Source: Saccharomonospora amisosensis (GTDB lineage Bacteria; Actinomycetota; Actinomycetes; Mycobacteriales; Pseudonocardiaceae). Taken from it: DNA of 64,000 nucleotides. The first letter of the stretch is position 1, and every line of letters starts with the position of its first letter. The DNA is taken from assembly GCF_011761185.1 (NCBI RefSeq), contig NZ_JAAOYM010000001.1, positions 3,658,001 to 3,722,000 on the forward strand, read 5' to 3'. Made by a program: the position numbers and the translations under genes. This document shows positions 8,086-16,360 of the stretch, in pieces. Below the pieces are notes generated by a model that was given only the letters and a program-made list of their open reading frames with translations, did no database searches and was not told where the DNA came from.

Positions 8086-9365
8086 TGTCGGGCCTGCTCA
8101 GGCTTGCCACCGCGGGAAGTGTGGACGACGGGAAGTCCACGCTCGTCGGACGGCTGCTCTACGACACCAAGTCGGTACTGGCCGACCAACTCGACGCGGT
8201 GCGGCGCGCCAGTGTCGATCGCGGCCTTTCCACGCCCGATCTGTCGCTGCTCGTCGACGGTCTGCGCTCGGAGCGGGAACAGGGCATCACCATCGATGTC
8301 GCCTACCGCTACTTCGCCACCCCCAAGCGCAGCTTCGTCCTCGCCGACACTCCCGGCCACGTGCAGTACACCCGCAACACCGTGACCGGTGCCTCCACCG
8401 CCCAGCTCGCGGTGCTGCTCGTCGACGCCCGCAAGGGTGTGGTCGAGCAGACCAGGCGGCACGCCGCCGTGCTGGCGCTGCTCGGGGTGCCCCGCCTGGT
8501 GCTCGCCGTGAACAAGGTCGACCTCATCAACTACGACGAGGCGTCCTTCACCGTGATCGCCAAGGAGTTCGGGGCGCACGCGTCGTCGCTTGGCTACGAG
8601 GAGGGCTCGGTTCTGGCCATCCCGGTGTCGGCGCTGTTGGGTGACAACGTCGCCACCAGATCGGAGAACACTCCGTGGTACCAGGGCCCGACGCTGCTAA
8701 AACACCTCGAGAACGTGCCCGTCGCTCCCGACCCCCACGAAGCGGCGTTCCGATTCCCGGTGCAGTACGTCATCCGTCCGCGCACAGCCGAGTTTCCCGA
8801 TTACCGGGGCTACGCCGGCCAGATCGCCGCGGGCACGGTACGACCGGGAGACGAGGTCGTGGTGCTGCCGCAGGGCCTTCGTACCCGGGTGGACAGCGTC
8901 GATACACCCCGTGGCGCGTTGCAGGAGGCAGGCGCGGGATCGTCCGTGACGGTGTTGCTCACCGACGAGCTCGACATTTCGCGTGGCGACCTCATCGCCT
9001 CCGCCGAGCAGCCACCCGAGGTGACCGATGAGCTCACCGCGACGCTGTGCTGGCTGTCGAGCAAGTCGCTGCGGCAGGGGGCCCGGGTGCTGCTCAAGCA
9101 CGGCACGCGAACGGTGCAGGCGCTCGTCGACGATCTTCGTTCCCGCTTCGACGAGCAGAGTCTATCCACAGTGGACGAACCGCGATCGCTGGAACTGAAC
9201 GAGATCGGTGGTGTCCGGCTTCGGCTGTCGGAGCCGCTTCCACTGGACGACTACAGCAGCAGCCCGCGAACCGGCGCGTTCCTTGTGCTGGACCCCGGCG
9301 ACGGTGACACGCTCGCGGCCGGGCTGGTCGGCGAGCGGTTCTCAGCGCTGGCCTGCGGGGAGTGA
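8085..9365 (+). CDS. cysN: Sulfate adenylyltransferase subunit 1 (GTPase)
   Basis: 426 residues, an EF-Tu-like GTPase whose GTP hydrolysis drives APS synthesis by CysD. G1 is GSVDDGKST near residues 11-19, G3 is DTPGH and G4 is NKVD. Two beta-barrel domains follow. Unlike the M. tuberculosis CysNC fusion (about 614 residues) it ends after the barrels, so no APS kinase is attached. It overlaps cysD by one base and is followed after 9 bp by the siroheme chelatase gene. Confidence 0.95.
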   Translation: MSGLLRLATAGSVDDGKSTLVGRLLYDTKSVLADQLDAVRRASVDRGLSTPDLSLLVDGLRSEREQGITIDVAYRYFATPKRSFVLADTPGHVQYTRNTVTGASTAQLAVLLVDARKGVVEQTRRHAAVLALLGVPRLVLAVNKVDLINYDEASFTVIAKEFGAHASSLGYEEGSVLAIPVSALLGDNVATRSENTPWYQGPTLLKHLENVPVAPDPHEAAFRFPVQYVIRPRTAEFPDYRGYAGQIAAGTVRPGDEVVVLPQGLRTRVDSVDTPRGALQEAGAGSSVTVLLTDELDISRGDLIASAEQPPEVTDELTATLCWLSSKSLRQGARVLLKHGTRTVQALVDDLRSRFDEQSLSTVDEPRSLELNEIGGVRLRLSEPLPLDDYSSSPRTGAFLVLDPGDGDTLAAGLVGERFSALACGE

Positions 9366-9374
9366 CCCACGGCG

Positions 9375-10169
9375 GTGGCCGAGGCCGACAGCCCGCCTGC
9401 GCTACTTGCCGTCGCGCATGGCAGCAGGGACCCGCGTTCGGCGGCCACGGTGCGGGCATTGGTGACCGCCGTGCGACTCGCCGCGCCGGGTACCGAGGTG
9501 CGCGAGGCGTTCCTCGACCTGTCGTCGCCGAAGGTCGGCGAGAGGTTGGCCGAGCTGCACGCACGCGGACAGCGGCAGGTGGTCGTCGTTCCGCTACTGC
9601 TGGGCAGCGCCTACCACGCACGGGTGGACCTGCCGGCGCTGATCGCCACGGTGACCCGGCGCCTGCCCCTGCTGCGGGTGTCGGTCGCCGACGTGCTCAG
9701 TGCCGATCCACTGCTGGAGTCGGTGGCGCTCGACCGGCTCACCGCGACGGGTGCCGAACTGGCCGACCCCGAACTCGGGATCGTGCTCGCCGCTGTCGGT
9801 TCCTCACACGTGAGCGCCAACGCCGCCGTTAGCCGCCTCGCCAGGCGCTGGCATCGCGCACACGCCTGCGCGGTAGCACCCGCCTTCGCCAGCGCCACCC
9901 TGCCCGATGTGCCCTCGGCGCTCGCCCGACTACGGGCCCGTGGTGCGCGGCACTTCGCCGTCGCATCGTGGTTCCTGGCGCCGGGGTTGTTGCCGGACCG
10001 GGTGAACTCCCTGGCCAGTCAGGTGGCACCGGGTACCGCGCTGGCCGCACCGCTGGGAGCCGACCCGCGTGTGGCCCGAGTGGTGCTGGACCGCTACCGG
10101 GCTGCTCTTGCCGCGCTCCGCCAACCCGGAGGCCTGTCCAATGAATCAGACGTTTGCATGTCTAGGTAG
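9375..10169 (+). CDS. Sirohydrochlorin ferrochelatase (CbiX/SirB family)
   Basis: 264 residues with two CbiX-like halves; the first contains VAHGSRDPR with the metal-binding His, the second contains VGSSH near residue 141. It inserts iron into sirohydrochlorin to make the siroheme of the sulfite reductase encoded upstream, which explains its place at the end of the operon. M. tuberculosis has a homologue at the equivalent position. Start GTG at 9375, 9 bp after cysN. Cobalt chelation for cobalamin is the alternative, but no cobalamin genes are present. Confidence 0.85.
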   Translation: MAEADSPPALLAVAHGSRDPRSAATVRALVTAVRLAAPGTEVREAFLDLSSPKVGERLAELHARGQRQVVVVPLLLGSAYHARVDLPALIATVTRRLPLLRVSVADVLSADPLLESVALDRLTATGAELADPELGIVLAAVGSSHVSANAAVSRLARRWHRAHACAVAPAFASATLPDVPSALARLRARGARHFAVASWFLAPGLLPDRVNSLASQVAPGTALAAPLGADPRVARVVLDRYRAALAALRQPGGLSNESDVCMSR

Positions 10170-10352
10170 ATAGCCAGCCAAGGTCCTCAGCATCGCGAGA
10201 AAGGTTGCGCGAAAGAGCGGCCATACCCTCGAACGGATCGAGGGCGGAGGAAAAGGATCACCCCGAACCAACCGGGAACTGTCGTGGACAGTACTGCGAA
10301 GCATCGAGAACGTGCTCGCACCCCTGTTCTGCGACAACTGGAGGGAGGAGAA

Positions 10353-10660
10353 ATGAGCGAGGCATCTCCCGTCTATCACGTCACGGTCACTCGCGAGGGC
10401 AAGCTGTGGGTCGCGGTCGTGCGGGACTCGCCCGCGGGCGCCACCGAGGTCAGTCACATGCCGACCTGGAGCCGGAGGTCCGTGACCTCATCGCGGGACT
10501 TGAGGATCGCGACCCGGACGACTTCGAAATCGCATGGCACTACCGGCAGGGCGAGCGCGACCCCAGCCCGGTGGTCGATGAACTCCGACAGCGAGAAGCG
10601 ACGGCAGCCGAAGCCGTGTTGAGTCGCGACAGGGCCCGGCTCGAGGCGATCAGGCAGTGA
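10353..10660 (+). pseudogene. HicB-like antitoxin gene with a one-base frameshift
   Basis: An ATG at 10353 after a strong GGAGGGAGGAG site opens VYHVTVTREGKLWVAVVRDS, a HicB-type N-terminus. After codon 35 (10457) the conserved continuation, DLEPEVRDLIAGL onward to RLEAIRQ, is in the -1 frame and stops at 10660. Reading frame 0 instead gives nonsense to 10622. One missing base near 10457-10460, a sequencing error, or a -1 ribosomal shift would each explain it. The restored protein would have about 102 residues. The frame that ends at 10660 overlaps the next small gene by GTGA. Confidence 0.65.
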
Positions 10661-10785
10661 GGGACGCGGGACTGAGCCTGCGCAGCATCGCCGAGTTGCT
10701 CGGACTGTCCCATCAGCGGGTCCAGCAACTCGCCAGCGCTGACGCCGGGCGATCCGACGACAAAAGGCCGTGTGCCAGAGTGTGA
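10657..10785 (+). CDS. Tiny helix-turn-helix protein downstream of the HicB-like gene
   Basis: 42 residues, GTG start, overlapping the preceding gene by four bases. The segment LSLRSIAELLGLSHQRVQQL is a clear HTH of the sigma/XRE style. Such a HicB-like plus mini-HTH pair is common in actinomycetes, where the HTH replaces the usual HicA RNase. I therefore infer a small regulator rather than a toxin. It stops 2 bp before the enoyl-CoA hydratase start. Confidence 0.6.
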   Translation: MRDAGLSLRSIAELLGLSHQRVQQLASADAGRSDDKRPCARV

Positions 10786-10787
10786 GC

Positions 10788-11558
10788 ATGGCTGACGAAC
10801 TGGTTCGCTACGGGGTGACAGGCGGTGTCGCCACCCTCACGCTCGACTCTCCGCACAACCGCAACGCACTTTCCGCACAGTTGCGCGCGGAACTCAGCGC
10901 TGGCCTGGAAAGGGCGATCGCCGACGACGAGGTCCGAGTGATCGTGCTCGACCACACCGGAAGCGTCTTCTGCGCGGGTATGGACCTCAAGGAGGCGCGC
11001 GGCGCGAGCGCCAAGGAGCAGGGCGTCAACGACTTCCCCGCCATCCTCGAGCGCATCTGGACCAGCCCGAAGCCCGTCGTGGCCAAGCTCGCCGGACCCG
11101 CACGAGCGGGCGGGGTCGGCCTCGTCGCCGCCGCTGACATCGCGGTGGCGGCCGAGAACGCCACGTTCGCCTTCACCGAGGTCCGCATCGGGGTGATCCC
11201 GGCGATCATTTCCGTCACGGTGCTGCCGAGACTGAACGCCAGAGCCGCTCACGAGTTGTTCCTCACCGGTGACACCTTCGACGCCAACCGCGCCGCGGCG
11301 ATCGGCCTCATCAACGCCGCCGTCGCCGCCGATGAACTCGACGGCGCGGTACAGCGCTACGTGGCTTCCCTCACCCTCGGCGGGCCGAAGGCACTCGCCG
11401 CGACCAAGGAGTTGTTGCAGCGCGGAACGGCCGAGGGCATGGCTGAGACGTTCGAGTCCCTGCTCGCCACGTCGGCCCGGTTCTTCGCCAGTGACGAAGG
11501 GCAGGAAGGTATCCAGGCCTTCGCGCAGAAGCGCAAGCCCAACTGGGTACCCCAGTAG
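10788..11558 (+). CDS. Enoyl-CoA hydratase/isomerase family protein
   Basis: 256 residues, crotonase fold. FCAGMDLKE near residues 62-70 and the AGPARAGGVGLVAAADIAVA stretch form the CoA-binding oxyanion hole region. Members hydrate enoyl-CoA thioesters or act as isomerases; the substrate cannot be told from sequence. The ATG at 10788 is taken rather than a possible upstream start at 10770, which would overlap the HTH gene. It runs convergent with barstar, 4 bp apart. Confidence 0.88.
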   Translation: MADELVRYGVTGGVATLTLDSPHNRNALSAQLRAELSAGLERAIADDEVRVIVLDHTGSVFCAGMDLKEARGASAKEQGVNDFPAILERIWTSPKPVVAKLAGPARAGGVGLVAAADIAVAAENATFAFTEVRIGVIPAIISVTVLPRLNARAAHELFLTGDTFDANRAAAIGLINAAVAADELDGAVQRYVASLTLGGPKALAATKELLQRGTAEGMAETFESLLATSARFFASDEGQEGIQAFAQKRKPNWVPQ

Positions 11559-11562
11559 CGGC

Positions 11563-11934
11563 TCAGTCGGCCAGTACGACGGTGAGCGTGCGCCCGTTCG
11601 CGCGCTCACCTCTGGGAGCCATGGCTCGCTGGGCATCGGAGAGCACGCTGTGCACCGCGAGATACGCCTTCGGGTCTGCCTGTTTGAGCAGGTCCGAGGA
11701 GCGCCAGATCAGCACGTGCTCGCCGGAAGGCAGCCACGACAGATCCGTAAGGCAGTCGTAGAGCGCGTCGAGGTTACGACCGAAGTAGTCGGGGAAGGAC
11801 AGCACGGTGGCGATGGCGTCCAGCGTGCTCTCCTTGTCGATGTGTTCGGAGGTGTCGAGCACGTGGGCATGCGCGCCACGAGCGCGCGCCTGGTCGGCGA
11901 CCGTCCTGGAGTCGGGCCTGGGCTTGACCGTCAT
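11563..11934 (-). CDS. Barstar family RNase inhibitor
   Basis: 123 residues, cytoplasmic. The barstar core is clear: HVLDTSEHIDKESTLDAIA followed by FPDYFGRNLDALYDCLTDL, with the acidic helix that plugs an RNase active site. It overlaps the upstream secreted RNase gene by ATGA, so enzyme and inhibitor are made together. In barnase-barstar pairs the inhibitor protects the producer before secretion. Confidence 0.88.
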   Translation of the reverse strand: MTVKPRPDSRTVADQARARGAHAHVLDTSEHIDKESTLDAIATVLSFPDYFGRNLDALYDCLTDLSWLPSGEHVLIWRSSDLLKQADPKAYLAVHSVLSDAQRAMAPRGERANGRTLTVVLAD

Positions 11935-12353
11935 CGCTGCGTGTCCACCACGACGAAGGACACGTAGTGATCGCCGGTGTAGTACACCTCTTCGTGCTGC
12001 CCTGTGACGAGCCCGCGCGGTCCCCGGCCGTCCGTGCCGGGCAGGTCGACCGTGTACTGCTTGTAGTGGCCAGCTGGCATCTGAGGCAACGAACTCTCCC
12101 TATTACCGAATGTCGTGCCGTCGGTGTCCGGATGCGGGAACGGCCCTCCGCGCTCGATCAGCGTCCACGTGCGCTCCGCCTGCGGCGGCGGACTGGACAG
12201 CGGCGCCACCTCGAGGCCCGAATCCGCGCCCGGGAGGCTACCCGTGCCGTGCCTCGGCTCGCCAACCGCCAGCACATCCTTCACCAGCCATCCTGCGATC
12301 ACCAGAAGGATCAAGCCGATCAGCGCAGCACTGATGCGCCTGCGAGACAGCAT
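11931..12353 (-). CDS. Secreted/membrane-anchored guanyl-specific RNase (RNase Sa/barnase family) with altered active site
   Basis: 140 residues: a membrane helix or signal anchor at about 9-30, then the RNase domain (GPFPHPDTDGTTFGNRESSLP, GHYKQYTVDLPG, YYTGDHYVSF). By alignment from memory to RNase Sa, the catalytic base Glu54 is Gln99 here (DNA codon CAG) and Arg69 is Gly114, while Arg65, Arg68 and the acid His85 (here R110, R113, H129) remain. Activity may therefore be weak or absent. The ATG at 12353 follows GGGGAG; barstar is coupled downstream. Confidence 0.82.
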   Translation of the reverse strand: MLSRRRISAALIGLILLVIAGWLVKDVLAVGEPRHGTGSLPGADSGLEVAPLSSPPPQAERTWTLIERGGPFPHPDTDGTTFGNRESSLPQMPAGHYKQYTVDLPGTDGRGPRGLVTGQHEEVYYTGDHYVSFVVVDTQR

Positions 12354-12366
12354 TTCGTCCGCTCCC

Positions 12367-12573
12367 CTAGGACGGTCTGTCCCACTGCCGGGTGCCTTCC
12401 CGCACCCGGGAAATCCGATGTGCCATGACACCGACCGCCCGATCGATCAGCAGGGCGAGACCGGCGCCCAGCGGCAACAAGACAGCCATGACCAGCACGA
12501 ACTGCGCCGGGAACCACTGCTGCGCCAACCACAGCTCAAAGCCGTCCCACCAGCGGGCCACTCCGTCGAACAC
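12367..12573 (-). CDS. Small membrane protein upstream of the RNase-barstar pair
   Basis: About 68 residues with one or two hydrophobic stretches (FVLVMAVLLPLGAGLALLID). It lies 13 bp upstream of the RNase gene on the same strand, probably in the same transcript. No family recognised. The GTG at 12571-12573 is chosen, a TTG six bases earlier is possible; neither has a good ribosome site. Its function is unknown. Confidence 0.5.
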   Translation of the reverse strand: MFDGVARWWDGFELWLAQQWFPAQFVLVMAVLLPLGAGLALLIDRAVGVMAHRISRVREGTRQWDRPS

Positions 12574-12605
12574 AACCAAGAGGGTACGCCAGGTAGGTTG
12601 GCGCC

Positions 12606-13571
12606 ATGTTCGCCGTCTACGCCAAGGAACCCAACGCCGACGATCCGTTGTCCTCGCTCGTCGTGGGCGAGCGCCCCGACCCCGAGGTGCCGCAAGGTTG
12701 GGTGCGGGTCTCGATGAGGTCGGCCAGCCTCAACATGCACGACATCTGGACGTTGCGCGGGGTCGGGATCAAGCCTGACCAGTTCCCCATGATCCTCGGG
12801 TGCGACGGGGCGGGGGTGCTCGACGACGGTACCGAGGTGGTCATCCACTCGGTCGTCAACGATCCGTCCTGGCACGGGGACGACACCCTCGACCCCAAAC
12901 GGACCCTGCTCACCGAGAAGTACCAGGGAACCTTCGCCGAGTCCGTCGTGGTGCCCTCCCGCAACGTCGTACCCAAGCCAGAGGGGATGTCGTTCGAGGA
13001 AGCGGCCATCATGGGCACCGCGTGGCTGACGGCCTACCGGATGTTGTTCGTGAAGTCAGGCCTGCGGCCGGGACAGACGATGCTGGTACAGGGTGCCTCC
13101 GGTGGGGTGGCCACCGCGCTGATCCAGCTCGGCAAGGCCGCGGGCATGCGAGTGTGGGCCACCGGTCGTACGGAGGACAAGCGTGCGCTGGCCGAGCGGC
13201 TCGGCGCGCACCAGACCTTCGAATCCGGCGCACGACTGCCGGAACGTGTCGACGCGGTATTCGAGACCGTGGGTAAGGCCACGTGGTCACACTCGGTGAA
13301 ATCGCTGAAACCAGGCGGGATCATCGTGGTGTCGGGGTCGACCAGTGGCCCTGACCCGAGCGCGGAACTACAGCGGGTGTTCTTCCTACAGCTTCGTGTG
13401 ACAGGGTCGACCATGGGCTCAAGGGACGAGTTGCGGGACCTGCTGTCGTATGTCGATCTCGCGGGAATCCGTCCTCAGATCGGAGCACGGCTGCCGCTGC
13501 GGGAGGCGGAACAGGGCTTCTCCGACATGCTGCACGGCGCCACCGCAGGCAAGATCGTCTTCACGCTGTGA
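12606..13571 (+). CDS. Zinc-independent MDR-family NAD(P)H oxidoreductase (quinone-reductase type)
   Basis: 321 residues. An N-terminal GroES-like domain (ASLNMHDIWTLRGVG, ILGCDGAGVL) and a Rossmann domain with VQGASGGVATALIQLGKAAG near residue 163 define the medium-chain dehydrogenase/reductase superfamily. The Cys ligands of the structural zinc lobe are absent, as in quinone oxidoreductase-like members. Its substrate is unknown. It is divergent from the small membrane protein of the RNase cluster. Confidence 0.85.
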   Translation: MFAVYAKEPNADDPLSSLVVGERPDPEVPQGWVRVSMRSASLNMHDIWTLRGVGIKPDQFPMILGCDGAGVLDDGTEVVIHSVVNDPSWHGDDTLDPKRTLLTEKYQGTFAESVVVPSRNVVPKPEGMSFEEAAIMGTAWLTAYRMLFVKSGLRPGQTMLVQGASGGVATALIQLGKAAGMRVWATGRTEDKRALAERLGAHQTFESGARLPERVDAVFETVGKATWSHSVKSLKPGGIIVVSGSTSGPDPSAELQRVFFLQLRVTGSTMGSRDELRDLLSYVDLAGIRPQIGARLPLREAEQGFSDMLHGATAGKIVFTL

Positions 13572-13670
13572 CCAGGAACAGCAGCCCTACCTGCGGAGAT
13601 ACCTTGTTGACACTCGGTCGATACGCTTCCGTGTCCCGGAAGACACACGTGTAAACCGCCACGGGTGGGC

Positions 13671-13676
13671 TAATCT
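13671..13676 (+). promoter_or_regulatory. -10 element of a probable leaderless promoter
   Basis: TAATCT lies exactly six bases before the ATG of the following hydrolase, so transcription would begin at the A of the start codon. There is no Shine-Dalgarno sequence before this ATG, which supports a leaderless mRNA. No good -35 hexamer is seen. Confidence 0.55.
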
Positions 13677-13682
13677 GTATCC

Positions 13683-14660
13683 ATGATCGCGGCGTCGCGG
13701 GAGGGTTCATCGGCGAACCCGCGAGTGCCCGGTCCGGTCGTCCGGTCCGGGTACCGCGAGTTCGCGGGTGTGCGTACCCGCGTGCTCGAAGTGGGTCCGC
13801 GGCCCACCGGCAGGCAGCGCCGTTCCCGCCGATCGCGCACCGACCGGCCCCGCCTTGTACTGCTGCACGGCTACTGCGACAGCGCGGACACCTGGTCACC
13901 CGTGCTCGGCGAACTGGCCGCCGCCGGGCACGAGGCGATCGCGGTCGACCTGCCCGGTTCCGGAGAGGCCGACGCGCTCCGTCCGGGACCCATCCTTGCG
14001 CAGCTCGACGCGTTCACCTCCGCGCTGGTCGAGGAGGAGTCCACACGCGGTGGCGTGGTCCTGGTCGGCAACTCTCTCGGTGGCACGATGAGCCTGCGTG
14101 CCGCCCAGAACCCTCGGCTTCCGGTGTCAGGGATCGTCTCGATCGCGGCCCCCGGGTTCGTCGACACGTGGCTGATCCGCACGGTGGCGCGCTACCCGCT
14201 GCCGCTACGGGTGGCCTCACTGCCGCTTCCCATTCCTTCGTTCGTCGTCCGCGCTGTGGCCGAACAGGTGGTGCCACGGCTGCTGTACGCCGACGCCGAA
14301 GCCGCCGAGCGGACCCACGTCCGCCGCTTCACCGAGCTGTTTCCCGACTACCGCTCCGCCACCGACCGGCTGCGGGAGGCACGCAGGCTCGTCGCCGAAC
14401 TCGAACAGGCCTACGAGCTGGACCGCGTCAGCGCCCCACTGCTGGTGGTGGCCTGCGGCAAGGACCGGCTGGTGAGCTCGGCCTCCGGCAGGCAGTTGCA
14501 CTCGCTCGTCCCGCACAGCAGGCTCATGGTTCGCCAGGACTGGGGTCACTGCCCCCAACTCGACGACCCCGCGGCGGTAGCCGACCTGCTCACCTACTTC
14601 GTCGCGGCCTCCGGCACATCAGGGCAGGTGTCGCGCCAGGGCGAAGCCGCCGCCGGATAA
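13683..14660 (+). CDS. Alpha/beta-fold hydrolase
   Basis: 325 residues. VLLHGYCDSADTW near residue 58 (oxyanion hole), the nucleophile elbow GNSLGG near residue 130, an acid in CGKDRL and the catalytic His in DWGHCPQ complete the fold. The first 50 residues are basic and rich in Arg and Ser, an extension not part of the fold. It has no signal peptide. The substrate is unknown; esterase, lipase-like or haloperoxidase-like activities are all possible. Confidence 0.85.
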   Translation: MIAASREGSSANPRVPGPVVRSGYREFAGVRTRVLEVGPRPTGRQRRSRRSRTDRPRLVLLHGYCDSADTWSPVLGELAAAGHEAIAVDLPGSGEADALRPGPILAQLDAFTSALVEEESTRGGVVLVGNSLGGTMSLRAAQNPRLPVSGIVSIAAPGFVDTWLIRTVARYPLPLRVASLPLPIPSFVVRAVAEQVVPRLLYADAEAAERTHVRRFTELFPDYRSATDRLREARRLVAELEQAYELDRVSAPLLVVACGKDRLVSSASGRQLHSLVPHSRLMVRQDWGHCPQLDDPAAVADLLTYFVAASGTSGQVSRQGEAAAG

Positions 14661-14707
14661 CCTCAGCAGCCGCAGCGCCGCCTCAGCACAAGCGCGACCC
14701 CTGGGAG

Positions 14708-14739
14708 GGCTCGGCCGGTGCCAGGTAGCCCGCCGAGCC
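14708..14739. terminator. Hairpin between convergent genes
   Basis: GGCTCGGC (14708-14715) and GCCGAGCC (14732-14739) form an 8-bp GC stem between the convergent hydrolase and nitronate monooxygenase genes. No U-tract, as is usual in actinomycetes; it could serve both directions. Confidence 0.45.
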
Positions 14740-14791
14740 GGTCGCCGCTGCGGTTGAACAAGCAAAGTGGACTGTAAGTTCCGGCAGCGGC

Positions 14792-15844
14792 TCAGCCGAA
14801 CCGACCCCCGGCGCGCTGCAGCGCCTCCCGTGCCTGGAGGCGCAACAGTTCGATGATCTCCTCGGCCGGGCCGCTGCCCGCCAGCGGATAGGTCTGGCCC
14901 GCCCACATCGACATCGCCTCGGGGTCTCCAGCCGAACCAGCGGCCGCCCTGATCGGCCTTGTCAGCCGGTGCAGCTGCGGGTATGCGGCGGGCGCGTGCT
15001 CGGTGTGTTCACGCAGGAACCGGTTGACCAGCCCCCTGGCGGGTCTGCCCGTGAAGGCTCTGGTGAAGGCCGTCGACCTACCCGCGTCGGCAAGCGCGCG
15101 CCGCAACGTGGGGTTCGTGCCAGCCTCGTCGGCACGCAGGAACGCCGTGCCCAGTTGCGCGGCTATCGCACCAGCGGCTACTACAGCGGCGACATCGGCA
15201 CCGTGAACGAGGCCGCCCGCGGCCACCAGCGGCAGGTCCGTCACCGCGGACACCAGCCGCAACGCCGCCAGCAGTCCGTACAACGGCCCTCCCGCAGGGT
15301 CGGCGGCGTCGTCGGTGAACACACCCCTGTGCCCGCCTGCCTCGAACCCCTGCACACACAACCCGTCGGCGCCCGCCGCGGCGGCCTGCCGCGCTTCGTC
15401 CTGGGAGGTCACCGTCACCAGCACCGCGCTTCCCGCGCCGTGCAGCCGCTCGATGTCCGCCTTGATCGGGACACCGAAGGTGAACGACACCACCGGCGTC
15501 CCGCGTTCCACGACAAGGTCCAACTTCGCGGAGTAGGCGTCGTCGTCCCACCTTGGCGTCGCGGGGTTGGCACCGTAGCGTTCGGCCTCCTCCCGCATCC
15601 TCGCGGCATAGGGCTCGATGTCCACGGTGGATCGAACTCCGGGCACGAACAGATTCACCCCGAAGTCTCCGTCGGTCAGCGCGCGCAGCCGGTCGATCTG
15701 CTCGGCGAGTCCGGCGGCACTGAGGTAGCCACCCGCGAGGAAGCCGAATGCTCCGGCCCTCGTCGCCGCCGCCACGAGTTCCGGTGTGGTGGGCCCGCCC
15801 GCCATCGGAGCGACGATCACGGGGACGCGCAAGCTGTCGAACAT
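14792..15844 (-). CDS. Nitronate monooxygenase-like flavoprotein
   Basis: 350 residues, TIM-barrel FMN enzyme of the 2-nitropropane dioxygenase class. APMAGGPTTPELVAAATRAGAFGFLAGGY at the start, then QGFEAGGHRGVF with the putative catalytic His, and AAGGLVHGADVAAVVAAGA for phosphate binding. It would oxidise nitronates or act as an enoyl reductase. The ATG at 15842-15844 (MFDSLRVPVIVAPM) matches the family start; an upstream GTG would add 24 unrelated residues. Confidence 0.88.
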   Translation of the reverse strand: MFDSLRVPVIVAPMAGGPTTPELVAAATRAGAFGFLAGGYLSAAGLAEQIDRLRALTDGDFGVNLFVPGVRSTVDIEPYAARMREEAERYGANPATPRWDDDAYSAKLDLVVERGTPVVSFTFGVPIKADIERLHGAGSAVLVTVTSQDEARQAAAAGADGLCVQGFEAGGHRGVFTDDAADPAGGPLYGLLAALRLVSAVTDLPLVAAGGLVHGADVAAVVAAGAIAAQLGTAFLRADEAGTNPTLRRALADAGRSTAFTRAFTGRPARGLVNRFLREHTEHAPAAYPQLHRLTRPIRAAAGSAGDPEAMSMWAGQTYPLAGSGPAEEIIELLRLQAREALQRAGGRFG

Positions 15845-16061
15845 GCGCCAAGGGTACGAACCGGCTCGCCACGCGCACGACGTGGTTACCTGCGCCGAGA
15901 CGAGCCCGGAGGGCACGAACCTCGACGTTGTACCCGACAGGGAGTCTTCTTAGCACGATTCAGCGATGATAGGCGTGCCAAGTTGTTGCTCCGTTCGGCC
16001 GAGTGCACTGTTCCATACGTACGCGATGGAACTCGCGGAAACCGAGAGGGAGAGGAAAGCC

Positions 16062-16277
16062 ATGACCGAAATCCAGGAGACCACGAGGAGCACGGCGAAG
16101 CGCTGGGCAATGCGCGGTACGGCCGTGAGCGCGCTCTCCGCGACGCTGCTGGCCGTCTTCGCCGGTCAGGCGTCCGCGGCGGTCGTCGAACTCGGCCCCA
16201 TCGCGGATGCCCTCGACGCCACGGTCCAGGACCTGTCGACGCGCCTCGTCGCCGCACTCGCGGTTCTCCTCGGCTGA
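16062..16277 (+). CDS. Small secreted protein of unknown function
   Basis: 71 residues. A basic N-terminus, a hydrophobic stretch (ALSATLLAVFAG) and an ASA-AV cleavage site near residue 40 indicate a Sec signal peptide. The mature part is only about 30 residues, amphipathic. GAGGAAAG directly upstream fixes the ATG at 16062 in preference to one at 16026. The mRNA ends at a perfect 18-bp hairpin. Family not recognised. Confidence 0.6.
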   Translation: MTEIQETTRSTAKRWAMRGTAVSALSATLLAVFAGQASAAVVELGPIADALDATVQDLSTRLVAALAVLLG

Positions 16278-16289
16278 CCGAGACAAGAC

Positions 16290-16331
16290 CTGCGCCGCGT
16301 GGCCGGAATCAGCTCCGGCCACGCGGCGCAG
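16290..16331 (+). terminator. Strong hairpin terminator after the small secreted protein
   Basis: A perfect 18-bp stem, with arms at 16290-16307 and 16314-16331 and a six-base loop ATCAGC. It begins 13 bp after the stop codon. No U-run follows, typical of actinomycete terminators. Confidence 0.8.
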
Positions 16332-16360
16332 GTGTCTGTAGGAGTAGATACCGTGATCCC

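Noticed and set aside
13607-13612. TTGACA as -35 of the hydrolase at 13683
   Set aside because: No matching -10 at the right distance; the leaderless TAATCT at 13671 explains the start better.
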